Source of the DNA: Streptomyces sp. SAI-127
GTDB lineage: Bacteria; Actinomycetota; Actinomycetes; Streptomycetales; Streptomycetaceae
Direction of reading: 5' to 3'
Assembly (NCBI RefSeq): GCF_029894425.1
Contig: NZ_JARXYJ010000001.1
Location: forward strand, 1,116,001-1,180,000
Length of the DNA: 64,000 nucleotides
Numbering within the stretch: position 1 is the first letter of the stretch; every line of letters begins with the position of its first letter. The position numbers and the translations under genes were made by a program. The notes beneath the pieces were generated by a model. That model was given only the letters and a program-made list of their open reading frames with translations. It was not told the origin of the DNA and ran no database searches. This document shows, piece by piece, positions 37,590 to 47,923 of the stretch.

Positions 37590-38282
37590 CTAGGTCGCCA
37601 TCAGCACGGTGACCAGCTCACGCAGTCCGTCGAATCGCCAATCGAAGGTGTCACGGCTCGTAGGCGGGTCCCCGACGGGCCGGTGGACGTAGGCGGTCCG
37701 CATCCCCTTCGCCTGGGCTCCGCGCAGGTCCCAGGCGTGGGCGGCCACCATGAGTACGCGGTCCGGTGCGCATCCGGCGGTGTCGACGGCGAGTTGGTAC
37801 ACCTCCGGGGCCGGCTTGTAGGCATGGGCGGCTTCGGCGGACAGGGCCTGGTGCCAGCGGAGTCCGGCATGGGTGTTGAGCCGTAGCAGAGCGGTGTGCG
37901 CTGCGTTGGAGAGCCCGAGCACGGGGAAATGCCGGGACAGCTGCTCGATGCCTGCCAGGGAATCGTCCCAGGCAGGCAGGCGCTGCCCCGCCGTGGCCAG
38001 TCGAGCCACGGTCGGCAAATCGGTGAACCCGGCGCGGGCGGCGACCAGTTGAGCGGCCTCTGCGTCGATGACCGAGGTGTTGGCGTACGCGCGGTCTCCC
38101 CGGCCGATGCGCTGCTGCTGTCCCTCGCCGTACCGCTGCCACAGCGCAAGCAGTTCGTCGACATGCGCCTCGTCGGACGCGGGCACCGCTTCGCGGATCG
38201 CCGCTCGAAGCCCGCTCGGTTCGTCGACGAGGGTGCCGAGGACGTCGAAGACGACGACCTCGATGTCGCGGATCGCATCCAT
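37590..38282 (-). CDS. HAD superfamily haloacid dehalogenase type II-like hydrolase
   Basis: This 230-residue protein has HAD motif I VVFDVLGTLVDE with nucleophile Asp13, motif II LGLSNAAH, motif III Lys in AYKPAPEVYQ and motif IV VLMVAAHAWDLRGAQAKGM. The second motif-I aspartate of phosphatases is replaced (D-V-L-G), and motif IV reads VAAHAWD, both features of L-2-haloacid dehalogenases. It may therefore dehalogenate short 2-haloacids, though many members have other substrates. It follows GAPDH on the same strand after a strong hairpin, so it is probably separately transcribed. Confidence 0.82.
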   Translation of the reverse strand: MDAIRDIEVVVFDVLGTLVDEPSGLRAAIREAVPASDEAHVDELLALWQRYGEGQQQRIGRGDRAYANTSVIDAEAAQLVAARAGFTDLPTVARLATAGQRLPAWDDSLAGIEQLSRHFPVLGLSNAAHTALLRLNTHAGLRWHQALSAEAAHAYKPAPEVYQLAVDTAGCAPDRVLMVAAHAWDLRGAQAKGMRTAYVHRPVGDPPTSRDTFDWRFDGLRELVTVLMAT

Positions 38283-38315
38283 GCGGACTCCCGTTCACGC
38301 CGATGTCACCTGCTC

Positions 38316-38354
38316 GACCGGTGACGATCCTGCCATTCAGGATCGTCACCGGTC
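38316..38354 (-). terminator. 17-bp perfect stem-loop after GAPDH
   Basis: GACCGGTGACGATCCTG (38316-38332) pairs without mismatch with 38338-38354 around the loop CCATT. It lies 41 bp after the GAPDH stop and 34 bp before the HAD gene start on the same strand, so it should end the GAPDH transcript. An operator role for the HAD gene is a second possibility. Confidence 0.7.
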
Positions 38355-38394
38355 AAGGCAGTCACGGCACGGCTGCACGCGGTCCGGGAGCCGG

Positions 38395-39393
38395 TCAGCC
38401 GTTGGCCAGGAGCTCCAGCGTGTCGATCACGCGGTTCGAGAAGCCCCACTCGTTGTCGTACCAGGCGACGACCTTCACGTGGCGGCCCTCCACACGGGTC
38501 AGGGCCGAATCGAAGATCGACGAGGCGGGATTGCCCGTGATGTCCGAGGAGACGAGCGGGTCCTCCGAGTACTCGAGGACGCCCGCCAGGGGCCCCTCGG
38601 CGGCGGAGCGGTAGGCCGCCAGTACGTCCTCGCGGGTCACGTCACGCGAGACGGTCGTGTTCAGCTCGACGATGGAGCCGACGGGGACCGGGACGCGGAT
38701 CGAGTCGCCGGACAACTTGCCGTCCAGGTTGGGCAGCACGAGGCCGATCGCCTTGGCGGCGCCGGTCGTCGTGGGCACGATGTTGACGCCGGCGGCGCGG
38801 GCGCGACGGGCGTCGCGGTGCGGGCCGTCCTGGAGGTTCTGCTCCTGGGTGTAGGCGTGCACGGTCGTCATGAAGCCGTGCTCGATGCCGGCGAGCTCGT
38901 CGAGCACCGACGCGAGCGGTGCGAGCGCGTTGGTCGTGCACGAGGCGTTGGAGACGATCGTGTGCACGTCCGGGTCGTAGGCGTCGGTGTTGACCCCGTA
39001 CGCCAGGGTGACGTCGGCGCCGTCCGAGGGCGCGCTGACGAGGACCTTCTTCGCGCCCGCGTCGAGGTGGGCGCGGGCGGCCTTGGCCGAGGTGAACCGC
39101 CCGGTGGCCTCCAGCACGATGTCGACGCCGAGTTCGGCCCACGGCAGCTGCGCCGGTTCACGCTCGGCGAGCACGGTGATGCGACGGCCGTCGACGACCA
39201 GGGTGTTGCCGTCGACGGTCACCGGACGGCCGAGTCGGCCGGCCGTGCTGTCGTAGGCGAGCAGCCTCGCGAGGGTGGCGGGCTCGGTGAGGTCGTTGAC
39301 GGCGACGATCTCAAGGGCGCTGTCGCGTTCGAGGAGCGCGCGCAGCACATTGCGGCCGATGCGGCCGAATCCGTTGATGGCGATGCGAGTCAT
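38395..39393 (-). CDS. gap: glyceraldehyde-3-phosphate dehydrogenase, type I
   Basis: The 332-residue protein is a full-length class I GAPDH. INGFGRIGRNVLRAL is the NAD-binding loop, Asp34 in VNDL favours NAD over NADP, and Cys152 in SNASCTTNALAP is catalytic. Other family motifs are HDP-region residues, GVNIVPTTTGAAKAIG and AWYDNEWGFSNRV. The ATG at 39393 has AGGGAAGGGA upstream and is preferred to an upstream frame extension. It works in glycolysis/gluconeogenesis in the cytoplasm. No other glycolytic genes are near; it may be a second copy. A long inverted repeat lies in its leader or promoter region at 39448-39488. Confidence 0.95.
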   Translation of the reverse strand: MTRIAINGFGRIGRNVLRALLERDSALEIVAVNDLTEPATLARLLAYDSTAGRLGRPVTVDGNTLVVDGRRITVLAEREPAQLPWAELGVDIVLEATGRFTSAKAARAHLDAGAKKVLVSAPSDGADVTLAYGVNTDAYDPDVHTIVSNASCTTNALAPLASVLDELAGIEHGFMTTVHAYTQEQNLQDGPHRDARRARAAGVNIVPTTTGAAKAIGLVLPNLDGKLSGDSIRVPVPVGSIVELNTTVSRDVTREDVLAAYRSAAEGPLAGVLEYSEDPLVSSDITGNPASSIFDSALTRVEGRHVKVVAWYDNEWGFSNRVIDTLELLANG

Positions 39394-39447
39394 GAATGGT
39401 GTCCCTTCCCTGTCCCCTCCAGGCTCGCGCGCGGCATCGACCGCCGA

Positions 39448-39488
39448 CAGTGGCGCGATCGCCACGGTTCAAAAGGATCGCGCCACTG
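39448..39488. promoter_or_regulatory. long inverted repeat in the gap-rox interval
   Basis: CAGTGGCGCGATC (39448-39460) and its perfect complement (39476-39488) flank a 15-base spacer. It stands 55 bp upstream of the GAPDH start codon and 34 bp before the rox -35 box, so it could be an operator for either gene or a leader hairpin of gap. Confidence 0.6.
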
Positions 39489-39521
39489 CGCCCGGGAACT
39501 CTCAGCGCCTCCGCAAAAGGG

Positions 39522-42142
<2,621 letters not shown>

Positions 42143-42162
42143 GGGGACAGGCTACGCAGAGG

Positions 42163-42591
42163 TCAGGCGTCCTCGACCGTCGCGGTGACGGGCGTGCCGA
42201 TCTCGACCGTGCGGCTGACCGTGCACAGGCGGTCGTGGGAGGTCTTCACCGCGCGGGGCAGGATGGCGCGGGCCCGGTCCGCGCCCTCGCCGTCGGGGAA
42301 GGTGACGGAGAAAGTGACCGCGAGGTCGGTCAGCCGGTTGCCGAGCTCGTCGTTGATCTTGTTGCCGCTCACCTCGACGGAGAAGGCGGCGGGTTCGGCG
42401 TGGCGGCTGGTGGCGAGGTCGACGTCCACCGCCGTGCAGCCGCCGAGCGCGGCGAGGAGCAGTTCGACCGGTGTGAACTCGCTGTCGGAGCCGGTGCCGA
42501 AGCTGATCGTGCCGCCGCGGCTGTTGGTGGCGACGAAGTGGCCGGTACTGGTGCGCTCGACGGTGACGGACCGCGCGGAGTTTTCGCTCAT
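42163..42591 (-). CDS. OsmC family (peroxide/organic hydroperoxide-related) protein
   Basis: The 142-residue protein shows the OsmC fold: an N-terminal beta sheet (GTISFGTGSDSEFTPVELLL), a central helix containing the first peroxidatic-region Cys in ALGGCTAVDV, and a second Cys in HDRLCTVSRTVEIG. Both cysteines required by thiol peroxidases of this family are present. The start is ATG 42591; no Shine-Dalgarno is visible, but TAATGT lies about 10 bases upstream, consistent with a leaderless transcript. It may be cotranscribed with the GlxA-type regulator. Confidence 0.85.
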   Translation of the reverse strand: MSENSARSVTVERTSTGHFVATNSRGGTISFGTGSDSEFTPVELLLAALGGCTAVDVDLATSRHAEPAAFSVEVSGNKINDELGNRLTDLAVTFSVTFPDGEGADRARAILPRAVKTSHDRLCTVSRTVEIGTPVTATVEDA

Positions 42592-42659
42592 GCCGAGGAC
42601 ATTAGTCCGGCTTGAATGGGCCGGCGCACCTTGGCATCCCGGCCCGCCCGGCGGCAGCC

Positions 42660-43640
42660 TCACCCGTGCAGCGACCGGTACGCCTCGACCGCCCCCGGAT
42701 GCAGGGGGATGCTGCCCGTGCCGATCAGGCTGCGCACGTCCAGGAACTGGGCGCCGACCGCGCCCTCGGGGACGAAGGCGGACGCCCGCAGGACGAGGAG
42801 GCGGGTGAGGGCCTCGGCTGTTTCGGAGGCGAGGTCGGGGCGGCAGACGAGGAGGTTGGACACGCCGATGGTGGCGACACCGGCGGCGGCCCGGTAGGCG
42901 TCCTGCGGGAGCTCCACTTCTTCGAGGCCGGAGGCGGCCAGGCCTTCGGGGCCGGCGACGCCGGGCAACAGGCCGGCCAGGGGGAGGAAACGCAGCCCCG
43001 GGTCCGCGTCGAGGTCCGTGAGGGTGGGCAGGGGTACGCCGCCCGCGACGAGCAGCCCGACGATGGAACCGGTGCGCAGCCGGCGGGCCGCGTCGGCCAG
43101 CCGTAGGTGGCGGACCGGGAGGTCGGTGCCGGGGGTGAGACCGGCGGCGTGCAGGAGGCGTTCGCCGAGCAGGGCCGCGCCCGAGCCGGGGGCGCCGAGC
43201 GAGACGGGGTGACCGGCGAGGTCGGCCATCGAGCGCACCGGGGCGTCGGCACGGACGGCGAACTGGAGGTAGGTCTCGTAGACCCGCCCGATCGCGCGCA
43301 GGGGCACCGGGCGTCGGAAGAGCGTCGTGCCCTGGGCGGCGCGGGCGGTGTCGGTGAGGACGAGCGCGAGGTCGGCCCTGCCGTCGCGGATGAGCTCGAT
43401 GTTGGTGATGCTGCCCGCGGTGGTGCGGACGTGACAGCTCAGGCCCGGGTGGGCCGACCGGAGCTCGGCGGCGAGCAGGCGGCCGAAGGCGGCGTAGAAC
43501 GCGGTGGGTTCGCCGGTCGCCAGCCGCAGGACCCCGCGTGGCCCGGGGCGCCGGGAGGAGGCGTCGCCGGTCAGGGCGCCGCCGAGGGCCGCGGCGGCGG
43601 TGACGCCGAACGCGGCGCGCAGGGCGGTGCGGCGCTTCAC
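42660..43640 (-). CDS. TAXI-family TRAP solute-binding protein, no TRAP membrane partner nearby
   Basis: The 326-residue protein has a twin-arginine-like N-terminus (KRRTALRAAFGVTAAAALGG) and the TAXI periplasmic-binding fold: LRLATGEPTAFYAAFGRLLA, TTAGSITNIELIRDGRADLALV, RSMADLAGHPVSLGAPGSGAA and GVPLPTLTDL. Its GTG overlaps the TGA of the histidine kinase gene (GTGA), so the two are translationally coupled. No TRAP permease (DctQM or fused) exists in this window. It may therefore act as a ligand-sensing partner of the kinase rather than in transport. Acid ligands related to the divergent LigJ/LigI genes are plausible. Confidence 0.85.
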   Translation of the reverse strand: MKRRTALRAAFGVTAAAALGGALTGDASSRRPGPRGVLRLATGEPTAFYAAFGRLLAAELRSAHPGLSCHVRTTAGSITNIELIRDGRADLALVLTDTARAAQGTTLFRRPVPLRAIGRVYETYLQFAVRADAPVRSMADLAGHPVSLGAPGSGAALLGERLLHAAGLTPGTDLPVRHLRLADAARRLRTGSIVGLLVAGGVPLPTLTDLDADPGLRFLPLAGLLPGVAGPEGLAASGLEEVELPQDAYRAAAGVATIGVSNLLVCRPDLASETAEALTRLLVLRASAFVPEGAVGAQFLDVRSLIGTGSIPLHPGAVEAYRSLHG

Positions 43641-45028
43641 CGGGCGCCTCCGCTCGGCAGGACCGCCCTGGCCTGCAGGCCCCGCGGGTGTGCGGGTGTC
43701 AGTTCGAGATGGCCGCCCCGGCCGGCCAGGAGCTGTTCGGCGATGGCGAGGCCCAGGCCGGTGCCGGAGGTGCCGTTCTGGCGGGTCGACCGCCAGAAGC
43801 GGGTGGTGGCCTGCTGGATCTCGTCCGGGGTCAGGCCGGGGCCGTCGTCGGTGACGGTGAGGACCGTGTGCGGGCCCTCGGTGGTGCAGCGGAGCTCGAC
43901 GTGGGCGCCGTGTCCCGCGTACTTGACGGCGTTGTCGACGAGGACGTCCGTGATCTGGGCCAGTTCGCGGTCCGCGCAGGCCGCTGAGGTGGGGATGTCC
44001 GCCGCGACGGTCAGTTCGACGCCGGCCCGGCGGGCGACCGGTTCCCACAACCGGTGCTGGGTGAGGGCGACCTCGGCCGCGTCGCAGTGGGCGTCGAGCG
44101 GGTCGGTGACCGTCAGTTCTCCGGCCCGGTGTTCGGCGGTGGCCAGGGTGAGCATGTCGTCCAGCAGGGTTTCGAGGCGTTCCAGCTCGGTGGTGACGCC
44201 CTGGTAGGTGCGGTCCGCCGAGGCGGGCAGGTGGCCGGAGAGGGCGTCCACCCGCAGGCGCAGTGCCGCCATGGGGTTGCGCATCTGGTGGGAGGTGTCG
44301 GCGACGAGCCGCCGCTGCTGTTCCAGGGCGGCCGTGACCGCGCTCGCCATCCGGTTGAAGCCCGTCGCCAGCTGGCGCAGCTCGGGCGGACCGCCGGCCC
44401 GGGTGTGGTCGGGCGGAAGCCCCGCGGCGAGCCTGCCGACGGCACGGTCCAGGCGGCGCAGGGGGCTGACCACCCAGCGGGTGGCGGCGCGGGCGAGGAC
44501 GGTGCAGGCGAGCGCGACCAGCGCGGTACCGGCCAGGACGGCGCTCCACCGCCAGGTGATGTCGTCGGCCGCCGTGCGGACCGAGGCGCGCAGGACGACC
44601 GCTCCGGAGACCTGGGTGCCGGTGCCCGCGGGTTCGGCGAACATGCGAGAGCCGCGTGACCAGGGGTGAAGCGACCCGGTGGGGTGCGCGGTCTGGTTGC
44701 GCAGGGCGGCGTCGACCAGCCGGGCGACCTCGGGGTCGGAGGCCCGCATGCCGCCGGTCTGGACGACCGGACGGCGGCGGGTGTCGGTGACGACGAGGGG
44801 TTCGCCGTAGAGCTGGGTGTAGCGGCGGGCCTCCGCGGCGAGGGCCGAGGTGTCACCGGTGCGCGCGGCCTGGTCCATGAGGGAGGCGAAGCGGTCGAGG
44901 TCGGAGCTGCGGGCGAGGACGAGCTGCTGGGTGCGGTCGGAGGCGGTGAACAGCAGCAGCGGAACGGCGAACGCGGCCACCGCGAGGACGCCGAACATCA
45001 GCAGCACGGCCTGGACCCTGGTGCGCAC
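43637..45028 (-). CDS. two-component sensor histidine kinase
   Basis: The 463-residue kinase has two membrane helices (about 7-29 and 162-182) around an extracytoplasmic sensor of about 130 residues, a HAMP region (WVVSPLRRLDRAVGRL), a HisKA helix with phospho-acceptor His247 in DTSHQMRNPMAALRL, and a HATPase with NAVKYAG (N box), DDGPGL (G1) and GTGLGLAIAEQLL (G2). The layout resembles TctE-type kinases that respond to carboxylates. Its ATG or GTG start at 45028 is 10 bp after the regulator gene, and its stop overlaps the TAXI gene start. Order regulator-kinase-binding protein implies one operon. Confidence 0.9.
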   Translation of the reverse strand: MRTRVQAVLLMFGVLAVAAFAVPLLLFTASDRTQQLVLARSSDLDRFASLMDQAARTGDTSALAAEARRYTQLYGEPLVVTDTRRRPVVQTGGMRASDPEVARLVDAALRNQTAHPTGSLHPWSRGSRMFAEPAGTGTQVSGAVVLRASVRTAADDITWRWSAVLAGTALVALACTVLARAATRWVVSPLRRLDRAVGRLAAGLPPDHTRAGGPPELRQLATGFNRMASAVTAALEQQRRLVADTSHQMRNPMAALRLRVDALSGHLPASADRTYQGVTTELERLETLLDDMLTLATAEHRAGELTVTDPLDAHCDAAEVALTQHRLWEPVARRAGVELTVAADIPTSAACADRELAQITDVLVDNAVKYAGHGAHVELRCTTEGPHTVLTVTDDGPGLTPDEIQQATTRFWRSTRQNGTSGTGLGLAIAEQLLAGRGGHLELTPAHPRGLQARAVLPSGGAR

Positions 45029-45038
45029 GTACGGTCCC

Positions 45039-45701
45039 TCAGTCGCCGAGGCGGTAGCCGAAGCCCCGGATCGTGGTGAGCAGTCCGGGGCGGCCGAGCT
45101 TGGTCCGCAGCTGGGTGAGGTGGACGTCGAGCGAGCGGGACACGGCCTGGTGGGCGTCGCCCCACACCTCGTCCAGCAGCTGTTCCCGGCTGACCGCGGT
45201 GCCCGCCCGGGCGGCGAGCACGGCGAGGACGTCGAACTCCTTGGTGGTCAGCTCGACCTCCGCCCCGGCCACCCTGACCCGGCGGGCGTCGAGGCCGACC
45301 TCCACGTCACCGACCCGGACCGTGGGCAGCAAGGACGGACCGCTCCTGGCCGCGGTGCGGCGGGTGACGGCCTCGATGCGGGCGAGGAGCTCCTTCAGGC
45401 GGACCGGCTTGACGAGGTAGTCGTCGGCGCCGAGGCGCAGCCCGCGCACGACGGAGCGCTCGTCGCCGCGTGCGGTGAGCACGACCACGGACATGTCGCT
45501 CACGGTCCGCAGCTTGCGCAACACGTCCAGGCCGTCGGTGTCCGGCAGGCCGAGGTCGAGGAGGAGCAGGTCGGAGCTGCGGTGATAGGTCAGGACGTCC
45601 CGGCCGTACCGGACCCGCCGGGTGATGTGCCCGTGGTCGTAGAGGACCTCCACCAGTGCGGCGGCCACTCCGTCGTCGTCCTCGGCCAGGAGTATGTCCA
45701 C
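45039..45701 (-). CDS. OmpR/PhoB-family response regulator
   Basis: The 220-residue protein has a receiver domain (about 1-115: acidic pocket EDD at 7-9, phospho-acceptor Asp49 in LLLLDLGLPD, VVLTARG, Lys in DDYLVKPVRLKEL) and a winged-helix output domain (about 127-220: ELTTKEFDVLAVLAARAG, VSRSLDVHLTQLRTKLG, TIRGFGYRLGD). It starts the regulator-kinase-TAXI operon. Its probable target is the divergent promoter region, where GTTA direct repeats are spaced by 11 bp, but binding is inferred. Confidence 0.92.
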   Translation of the reverse strand: MDILLAEDDDGVAAALVEVLYDHGHITRRVRYGRDVLTYHRSSDLLLLDLGLPDTDGLDVLRKLRTVSDMSVVVLTARGDERSVVRGLRLGADDYLVKPVRLKELLARIEAVTRRTAARSGPSLLPTVRVGDVEVGLDARRVRVAGAEVELTTKEFDVLAVLAARAGTAVSREQLLDEVWGDAHQAVSRSLDVHLTQLRTKLGRPGLLTTIRGFGYRLGD

Positions 45702-45922
45702 GCCGCCCGCCTCCTTCCGGCGCCCGCGCCGACGCCGCCCATGTCCGGGGGGACCGGTGTCCGAAAGTCGAGGTCCCGGTCCGAATGTAGACCACCTTTC
45801 TCTGAGCCCCGCCGCTCTGTTAAGGGGACGTTAGTTCTGTGCCCGCTCGTCTCCCCGTGCCTCCGACCTGGGCCGACGCTGCTCCCGTCGACGACGACGC
45901 CGAATGACGGAGGTAGCCGCAC
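45702..45922. promoter_or_regulatory. divergent control region with GTTA direct repeats
   Basis: This 221-bp gap separates the two-component operon from LigJ-LigI-MFS. GTTA occurs at 45819-45822 and 45830-45833, within CTGTTAAGG and ACGTTAGTT, one helical turn apart. That is the usual geometry of OmpR-family binding. Clear sigma-HrdB boxes were not found. Confidence 0.45.
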
Positions 45923-46948
45923 ATGATCATCGACTGTCACGGGCACTACACGACCGCGCCCCCGGCGCTGGGGGTGTGGCGCGACCGGCAGATCGCCTCG
46001 CTCACCGACCCGACGCTCGCTCCCGCGCGGTCCGAGCCGCGCATCGGCGACGACGAGCTGCGCGAGAGCGTCGAGTCGAACCAGCTGCGGCTGATGGACG
46101 AACGCGGCATCGACCTGACGGTCTTCTCGCCCCGCGCGTCCTTCATGGCCCATCACATCGGCGACTTCGCGACATCCGCCGCGTGGGCCGCCGTCTGCAA
46201 CGAGCTCTGCCACCGCGTGGCCACTCTGTACCCGGAGCGGTTCGTGCCCGCCGCGATGCTCCCGCAGTCGCCCGGCGTCGACCCCGCCACCTGCGTCCCG
46301 GAGCTGACCCGCTGCGTGGAGGAGTACGGGGCCGTCGCACTGAACCTCAACCCCGACCCGTCCGGCGGCCACTGGACCGCTCCCCCGCTCACCGACCGCT
46401 CCTGGTACCCGGTCTACGAGAAGATGGTCGAGTACGACATCCCGGCGATGGTGCACGTCAGCACGAGCGTCAACCCCGCCTTCCACACCACGGGCGCCCA
46501 CTACCTCAACGCCGACACCACGGCGTTCATGCAGCTCGTCCAGGGTGACCTGTTCACGGACTTCCCGACCCTGCGGCTGGTCATCCCGCACGGCGGCGGC
46601 GCGGTCCCCTACCACTGGGGCCGCTTCCGGGGCCTGGCGATGGCCCTCGGCAAGCCTCCGATGGAGGAACACGTCCTCGGCAACGTCTTCTTCGACACCT
46701 GCGTGTACCACCAGCCCGGCATCGACCTGCTCTTCGACGTGATCCCCGCGAAGAACATCCTGTTCGCCTCGGAGATGATCGGCGCCGTCCGGGACGTCGA
46801 CCCGTGCACCGGCCACCCCTTCGACGACACCCGCCGCTACACCGAGGCCGCGAAGCTGCCCGCGGACGACCTGGCCGCCGTACAGGAACACAACGTGCGC
46901 GCGGTGTACCCGCGGCTGGACGCGCTGCTGCGACGGCAGGGGCGCTGA
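45923..46948 (+). CDS. ligJ: 4-oxalomesaconate hydratase-like amidohydrolase (LigJ)
   Basis: The 341-residue protein begins MIIDCHGHYTTAPPAL, with metal-binding His6 and His8, and has SNQLRLMDERGIDLTVFSPR, ALNLNPDPSGGHW, RLVIPHGGGAVPYHWGR, VFFDTCVYHQPGIDLL and NILFASEMIGAVRDVDP. These agree with LigJ-type hydratases, which convert 4-oxalomesaconate to 4-carboxy-4-hydroxy-2-oxoadipate in the protocatechuate 4,5-cleavage and gallate routes. The ATG has GGAGG upstream. The LigI-like gene follows by 5 bp, so this is the first gene of a catabolic operon. No 4,5-dioxygenase is present here. Confidence 0.88.
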   Translation: MIIDCHGHYTTAPPALGVWRDRQIASLTDPTLAPARSEPRIGDDELRESVESNQLRLMDERGIDLTVFSPRASFMAHHIGDFATSAAWAAVCNELCHRVATLYPERFVPAAMLPQSPGVDPATCVPELTRCVEEYGAVALNLNPDPSGGHWTAPPLTDRSWYPVYEKMVEYDIPAMVHVSTSVNPAFHTTGAHYLNADTTAFMQLVQGDLFTDFPTLRLVIPHGGGAVPYHWGRFRGLAMALGKPPMEEHVLGNVFFDTCVYHQPGIDLLFDVIPAKNILFASEMIGAVRDVDPCTGHPFDDTRRYTEAAKLPADDLAAVQEHNVRAVYPRLDALLRRQGR

Positions 46949-46953
46949 TCCTC

Positions 46954-47871
46954 ATGCATCTCCTGTCCCCCAGGACACCCGGCTGGCTGGACTGGTACCG
47001 GGACCCGTCCGTCCCCTCCTTCCGGCTCCCGGCCGGAACCGTCGACACCCACTGCCATGTCTTCGGCCCGCAGGCCGAGTTCCCCTTCGCACCAGAGCGC
47101 AAGTACACCCCCTGCGACGGCGGCAAGGAACAACTCTTCGCACTGCGCGACCACTTGGGGGTCTCACGCAACGTCGTCGTACAGGCCACCTGCCACGGTG
47201 CCGACAACCGCGCCATGGTCGACGCCGTCCGCGCGGCCGGCGACCGCGCGCGGGGCGTCGCGACCGTACGGCCCGACGTCGAGGAGGCCGGGCTGCGCGA
47301 GCTGCACGACGCCGGAGTGCGCGGTGTGCGGTTCAACTTCGTACGCCGGCTCGTGGACACCTCCCCCGAGGACGACCTGCGTGCCATCGCCGCGAAGATC
47401 GCCCCGCTCGGCTGGCACATCGTCCTGTACTTCGAGAGCGTCGACCTGCCCGAACTGGAGGGGTTCTTCTCCTCGTTGCCCACTCCGCTCGTGGTGGACC
47501 ACCTGGGCCGCCCCGACGTCACCCGGCCGGTGGACGGGCCGGAGTTCAGCCGGTTCCTGCGGTTCGTCGACGCCAACGACGTCTGGGTGAAGGTCACTTG
47601 CCCCGAACGCCTCAGCGTCACCGGTCCGGCCGCCCTCGACGGACAGCGGCACGCCTACACCGACGTCGTGCCCTTCGGCCGCCGGGTCGTCGAGGAGTTC
47701 GGCGACCGCGTGCTGTGGGGCACCGACTGGCCCCACCCGAACCTCACCGACCACATGCCCGACGACGGGCTCCTGGTCGACCACATCCCGCACATCGCCC
47801 CCACCGAGGAGCAGCGCAGGCGCCTGCTCGTCGACAACCCGATGCGCCTGTACTGGCCCGACGAGGCCTGA
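46954..47871 (+). CDS. ligI: 2-pyrone-4,6-dicarboxylate lactonase-like amidohydrolase (LigI)
   Basis: This 305-residue amidohydrolase starts MHLLSPRTPGWLDWY and contains TVDTHCHVFGPQAEFPF (His33, His35), QATCHGADNRAMVDAV, GVRFNFVRRLVD, LVVDHLGRPDVTRPV, VKVTCPERLS and WGTDWPHPNLTDHMPDD, the diagnostic PDC-lactonase pattern. LigI opens the lactone of 2-pyrone-4,6-dicarboxylate to 4-oxalomesaconate, the substrate of LigJ. Having both genes plus a carrier, without ring-opening genes, suggests use of externally supplied PDC. The ribosome site is weak, and translation may be coupled to ligJ. Confidence 0.9.
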   Translation: MHLLSPRTPGWLDWYRDPSVPSFRLPAGTVDTHCHVFGPQAEFPFAPERKYTPCDGGKEQLFALRDHLGVSRNVVVQATCHGADNRAMVDAVRAAGDRARGVATVRPDVEEAGLRELHDAGVRGVRFNFVRRLVDTSPEDDLRAIAAKIAPLGWHIVLYFESVDLPELEGFFSSLPTPLVVDHLGRPDVTRPVDGPEFSRFLRFVDANDVWVKVTCPERLSVTGPAALDGQRHAYTDVVPFGRRVVEEFGDRVLWGTDWPHPNLTDHMPDDGLLVDHIPHIAPTEEQRRRLLVDNPMRLYWPDEA

Positions 47872-47923
47872 GAACGAGACCTGTCCCCGCTCCCCCTCCC
47901 CTTCCCTCCGACAAGGGCCGCAC

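Noticed and set aside
38316..38354. Perfect 17-bp palindrome as a transposon end or att site
   Set aside because: No recombinase or second copy is nearby, and its position right after the GAPDH stop fits a terminator.
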